From Perlabentimonas sp964554585 (GTDB taxonomy: Bacteria; Bacteroidota; Bacteroidia; Bacteroidales; Tenuifilaceae): 6,344 nucleotides of DNA. This document shows, in pieces, positions 4,177-6,344 of the stretch (position 1 is its first letter; each line of letters begins with the position of its first letter). Below the pieces are notes generated by a model. The model saw only the letters and a program-made list of their open reading frames with translations. It did not search any database and was not told the origin of the DNA. The DNA is taken from NCBI GenBank assembly GCA_964554585.1, contig CAZKPD010000146.1, positions 1 to 6,344 of the forward strand, written 5' to 3'. The translations under genes were made by a program, and so were the position numbers.

Positions 4177-6344
4177 ATGAGGATTAAGCTGAAGATTAGG
4201 CAGAAAATCACCATTCTCGTACTCACTGCCACTACCATCCTTTACATGTTTTCTGTTGGTTACATAGTAACCAAATCACGACAGGCCATGCTCGACGATG
4301 CTTTTGAGAAAGCAAGGCTTATTGCACGCATGTCAGCCGATAAGGTTGAAAAAGAGTTTGAGCGCGATTTGGCGGTTACACGTACTTTGGCGCAAGCCTT
4401 TTCTGTTTATCAGGATTTGCCCACCTCCACGTGGCAAGATCTGTATAAAAAAATGTACAAGCCGGTGCTTGAGGGGAATAAACATGTTTACTCCGTTTGG
4501 GATAGCTGGGAATTATATGGATTTGTACCCAATTATGCCAAGGATTATGGGCGATTTAGCATCACCCTTTGGCACGAGAACGGCGATATACAGAGCGTTA
4601 CCGAAATGCGCAGTATCGATGGGGACCCCGATAAGTATAAGGCGTTTAAGGATGGCAATGTCGATGATTACTGGGATCCGTACCTTGACGAAGGAAATTT
4701 GCAAGAGAAGGGCGAGGCTCTTTTGATGACCACCATTGCATCGCCTATTCAGTTGGGTGGCAGGTTTATGGGATTAATAGGGTTGGATATTAGTCTTGAA
4801 AGTCTTCAGAAATCCATTGCCAGTATTGAACCCGTTGAAGGGAGCTATGCCTTTTTAATCTCTTCAAACTATATGGTGGCTGCACACCATAACCCAAAAT
4901 ATATCAATATCCCTATTGATAGCCTTTTGCCGTTTGATTGTGAACGCGAAAATCTGCATGAGGTAATTACCCGTGGTTTGGCCCATTGTTATATTCATAT
5001 AGATGAACAGGGGGCAGAACACTACATTGCTTTTGCTCCCATTCAGGCCGGTAATTCTCCCTCCACCTGGTCGCTAGCCCTTAGCATGCCGCTTAAGACC
5101 ATCACTCAGAGAGCTGATAAAAATTTCAATTTCACTATTATGGTGGGAATCATCGTATTGATTGTACTCACCATTATCCTTCTTTCCGTATCGAATTCGG
5201 TTATACGCCCCATCCGATTGATTACTCACACGCTGGACCGATTGAGTAAAGGGGAAATCTCCGATGATTTATACCTGCAGCTTAATACGGGCGATGAGAT
5301 TGAGGCTATGGCCAATTCGCTCAACATCTCCCTGGAAGCGCTCAACAAGAAAAATAGTTTTGCCAATAGCATAGGTGAGGGGAAATTGGATAGCCAATTA
5401 GAACTCCTAAGCAATGAAGACCTGTTGGGCAAATCGTTGCTGGCCATGCGCAACAGCCTTTCAAAAGCGCAACAGGAACAGCAGGTACATATCAACGAGG
5501 AGCAAAAGCGTACTTGGGCCAATGAGGGGTTTGCGCTGTTTGCCGATATTTTACGACGCAACAATGAAAATTTGGATACCCTTACCGATGAGGTGCTTAG
5601 CCGTTTGGTTAAGTACGTCGAGGGCAATCAGGGTGCTCTGTTCCTATTGAATGAGGATGGGGAACCTTACCTTGAGGCAGCCTCGGTGTATGCTTGGGAA
5701 CGAAAAAAGTATATGGATATTAAAGTGCTGATGGGCGAGGGTTTAGTGGGTGCTTGTGCTGTTGAGCGTGAAACCATCTATTTAACCGAGATACCCGAAA
5801 ACTTTGTATCCATCACCTCCGGGTTGGGAGAGGCAAATCCCAATTGTATTGTTCTTGTACCCATTAAACAGGACGAGAACCTGATAGGGGTGCTGGAAAT
5901 AGCCTCGTTTAAGGTGTTTGAGCGATTTGAAGTGGAATTCTTAGAAAAAGTGTCGGAGAGTATTGCGGCAACCATAGGAACTGTACGCATAAATATCAAA
6001 ACCCTAATGCTACTAGAGCAGTCGCAGCAGCAAGCAGAGGAGATGCTGACCCAAGAGGAGGAGATGCGTCAGAACATGGAGGAGCTAATGGCCACACAGG
6101 AGGAGATGAGCCGCAAGGAGCGTGAAATGGAATGGACCATGAATGCCATTGGCGGACTTGGATTGCTGATGGAATACGACTTTAAGGGTACAATTATCTC
6201 GGTAAATGCTCTATATGCAAAAAGAGCAGGCTACCAAAAAGAGGAGCTGATTGGGCACCATCACAGCATCCTTTTTGCCAATCCTGAAGCAGTTAAGACG
6301 GAAAAGTACCAAGAATTTTGGCATGACATGAATAGCGGGGTTCC
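4177..6344 (+). CDS. Membrane sensor protein: Cache-HAMP-GAF-coiled coil-PAS (partial, output domain beyond window)
   Basis: An open frame runs from ATG 4177 to the right edge (722 whole codons). The order is: TM helix 1 (about 11-31); a periplasmic double-Cache-like sensing domain (about 32-317) with VYSVWDSWELYGF (104-116), DDYWDPYLDEG (163-173) and MGLIGLDISLESLQ (198-211); TM helix 2 (about 319-339); HAMP with the P-x-x-x-I-T motif (RPIRLIT, 344-350) and GDEIEAMANSLN (372-383); a second HAMP-like stretch (about 393-436); GAF (about 450-605); a heptad coiled coil (about 610-652); and the start of a PAS domain (about 655 on, with SVNALYAKRAGYQKEELIGH). Such proteins pass an extracellular small-molecule signal, and probably an intracellular one through GAF/PAS, to a C-terminal output. 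That output could be a histidine kinase, SpoIIE-type phosphatase, methyl-accepting domain or cyclase, or more PAS repeats with none of these; it is not visible. The ligand is unknown. The start is supported by the short basic segment MRIKLKIRQK before TM1; there is no clear Shine-Dalgarno sequence. Confidence 0.88.
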   Translation, partial: MRIKLKIRQKITILVLTATTILYMFSVGYIVTKSRQAMLDDAFEKARLIARMSADKVEKEFERDLAVTRTLAQAFSVYQDLPTSTWQDLYKKMYKPVLEGNKHVYSVWDSWELYGFVPNYAKDYGRFSITLWHENGDIQSVTEMRSIDGDPDKYKAFKDGNVDDYWDPYLDEGNLQEKGEALLMTTIASPIQLGGRFMGLIGLDISLESLQKSIASIEPVEGSYAFLISSNYMVAAHHNPKYINIPIDSLLPFDCERENLHEVITRGLAHCYIHIDEQGAEHYIAFAPIQAGNSPSTWSLALSMPLKTITQRADKNFNFTIMVGIIVLIVLTIILLSVSNSVIRPIRLITHTLDRLSKGEISDDLYLQLNTGDEIEAMANSLNISLEALNKKNSFANSIGEGKLDSQLELLSNEDLLGKSLLAMRNSLSKAQQEQQVHINEEQKRTWANEGFALFADILRRNNENLDTLTDEVLSRLVKYVEGNQGALFLLNEDGEPYLEAASVYAWERKKYMDIKVLMGEGLVGACAVERETIYLTEIPENFVSITSGLGEANPNCIVLVPIKQDENLIGVLEIASFKVFERFEVEFLEKVSESIAATIGTVRINIKTLMLLEQSQQQAEEMLTQEEEMRQNMEELMATQEEMSRKEREMEWTMNAIGGLGLLMEYDFKGTIISVNALYAKRAGYQKEELIGHHHSILFANPEAVKTEKYQEFWHDMNSGV
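6037..6129 (+). repeat. 21-nt-periodic heptad linker inside the sensor gene
   Basis: GAGGAGATG begins at 6037, 6058 and 6100, and GAGGAGCTA at 6079; CGTGAAATG follows at 6121. All are exactly 21 nt (seven codons) apart and encode EEM, EEM, EEL, EEM and REM at residues 621, 628, 635, 642 and 649. The M/L positions form the hydrophobic stripe of a coiled coil joining GAF to PAS. Similar Q/E/M-rich linkers are familiar in Bacteroidota PAS proteins. Confidence 0.75.

Noticed and set aside
4298..4726. A 142-codon plus-strand frame inside the sensor gene
   Set aside because: It is out of frame with the well-supported Cache coding sequence; its arginine- and cysteine-rich content is typical of a shifted frame.
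5226..5627. A 133-codon minus-strand, serine-rich frame
   Set aside because: Antisense to the HAMP/GAF coding region; serine and leucine richness follows from the opposing codons.
1..6344. CRISPR array, tRNA/rRNA, insertion sequence, phage or toxin-antitoxin/defence module
   Set aside because: No regularly spaced repeats, no RNA gene signatures, no transposase or terminal repeats, and no small gene pairs of that type are visible.

Overview
The window looks like a piece of chromosome from a member of the Bacteroidota, probably an environmental or anaerobic Bacteroidales/Marinilabiliales-type organism. Three things suggest this. TAnnTTTG promoter elements, characteristic of this phylum, lie upstream of two genes. 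The glycosyltransferase and the PAS/GAF sensor resemble proteins I associate with it. Most genes have no strong Shine-Dalgarno sequence. The assignment below phylum level is a guess.

Layout. (1) 1-1553, minus strand: the N-terminal two thirds of a secreted S9-family (prolyl oligopeptidase clan) peptidase of the glutamyl-endopeptidase-like type; its catalytic domain lies off the left edge. (2) 1554-1741: a divergent intergenic region with a promoter and leader inverted repeats for the peptidase, and a perfect 6-bp-stem hairpin in front of the next gene. (3) 1742-1936, plus strand: a 64-residue DUF1858-type protein with a CxxC motif. (4) 1933-2946, minus strand: murB (UDP-N-acetylenolpyruvoylglucosamine reductase), complete, whose stop codon overlaps that of the DUF1858 gene. 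(5) 2947-3016: a 70-bp divergent promoter region with facing T8 and A8 tracts. (6) 3017-4063, plus strand: a GT-B glycosyltransferase (GT4-like) that starts at TTG and seems to lack about 20 residues between its two halves. (7) 4064-4176: an intergenic spacer. (8) 4177-6344, plus strand: a large membrane sensor (Cache, HAMP, GAF, coiled coil, PAS) that runs off the right edge, so its output domain is unseen.

These look like individually transcribed genes, not one operon: orientation changes between nearly every pair, and the only co-directional neighbours (glycosyltransferase and sensor) are 113 bp apart. murB and the glycosyltransferase both plausibly serve the cell envelope and start back to back. 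I see no mobile element, CRISPR array, RNA gene or defence system, and no strong evidence for a novel multi-gene system. The points most worth checking are the apparent internal deletion and non-ATG start of the glycosyltransferase, the 4-bp tail-to-tail overlap at murB, and the exact 21-nt-periodic coiled-coil linker in the sensor.
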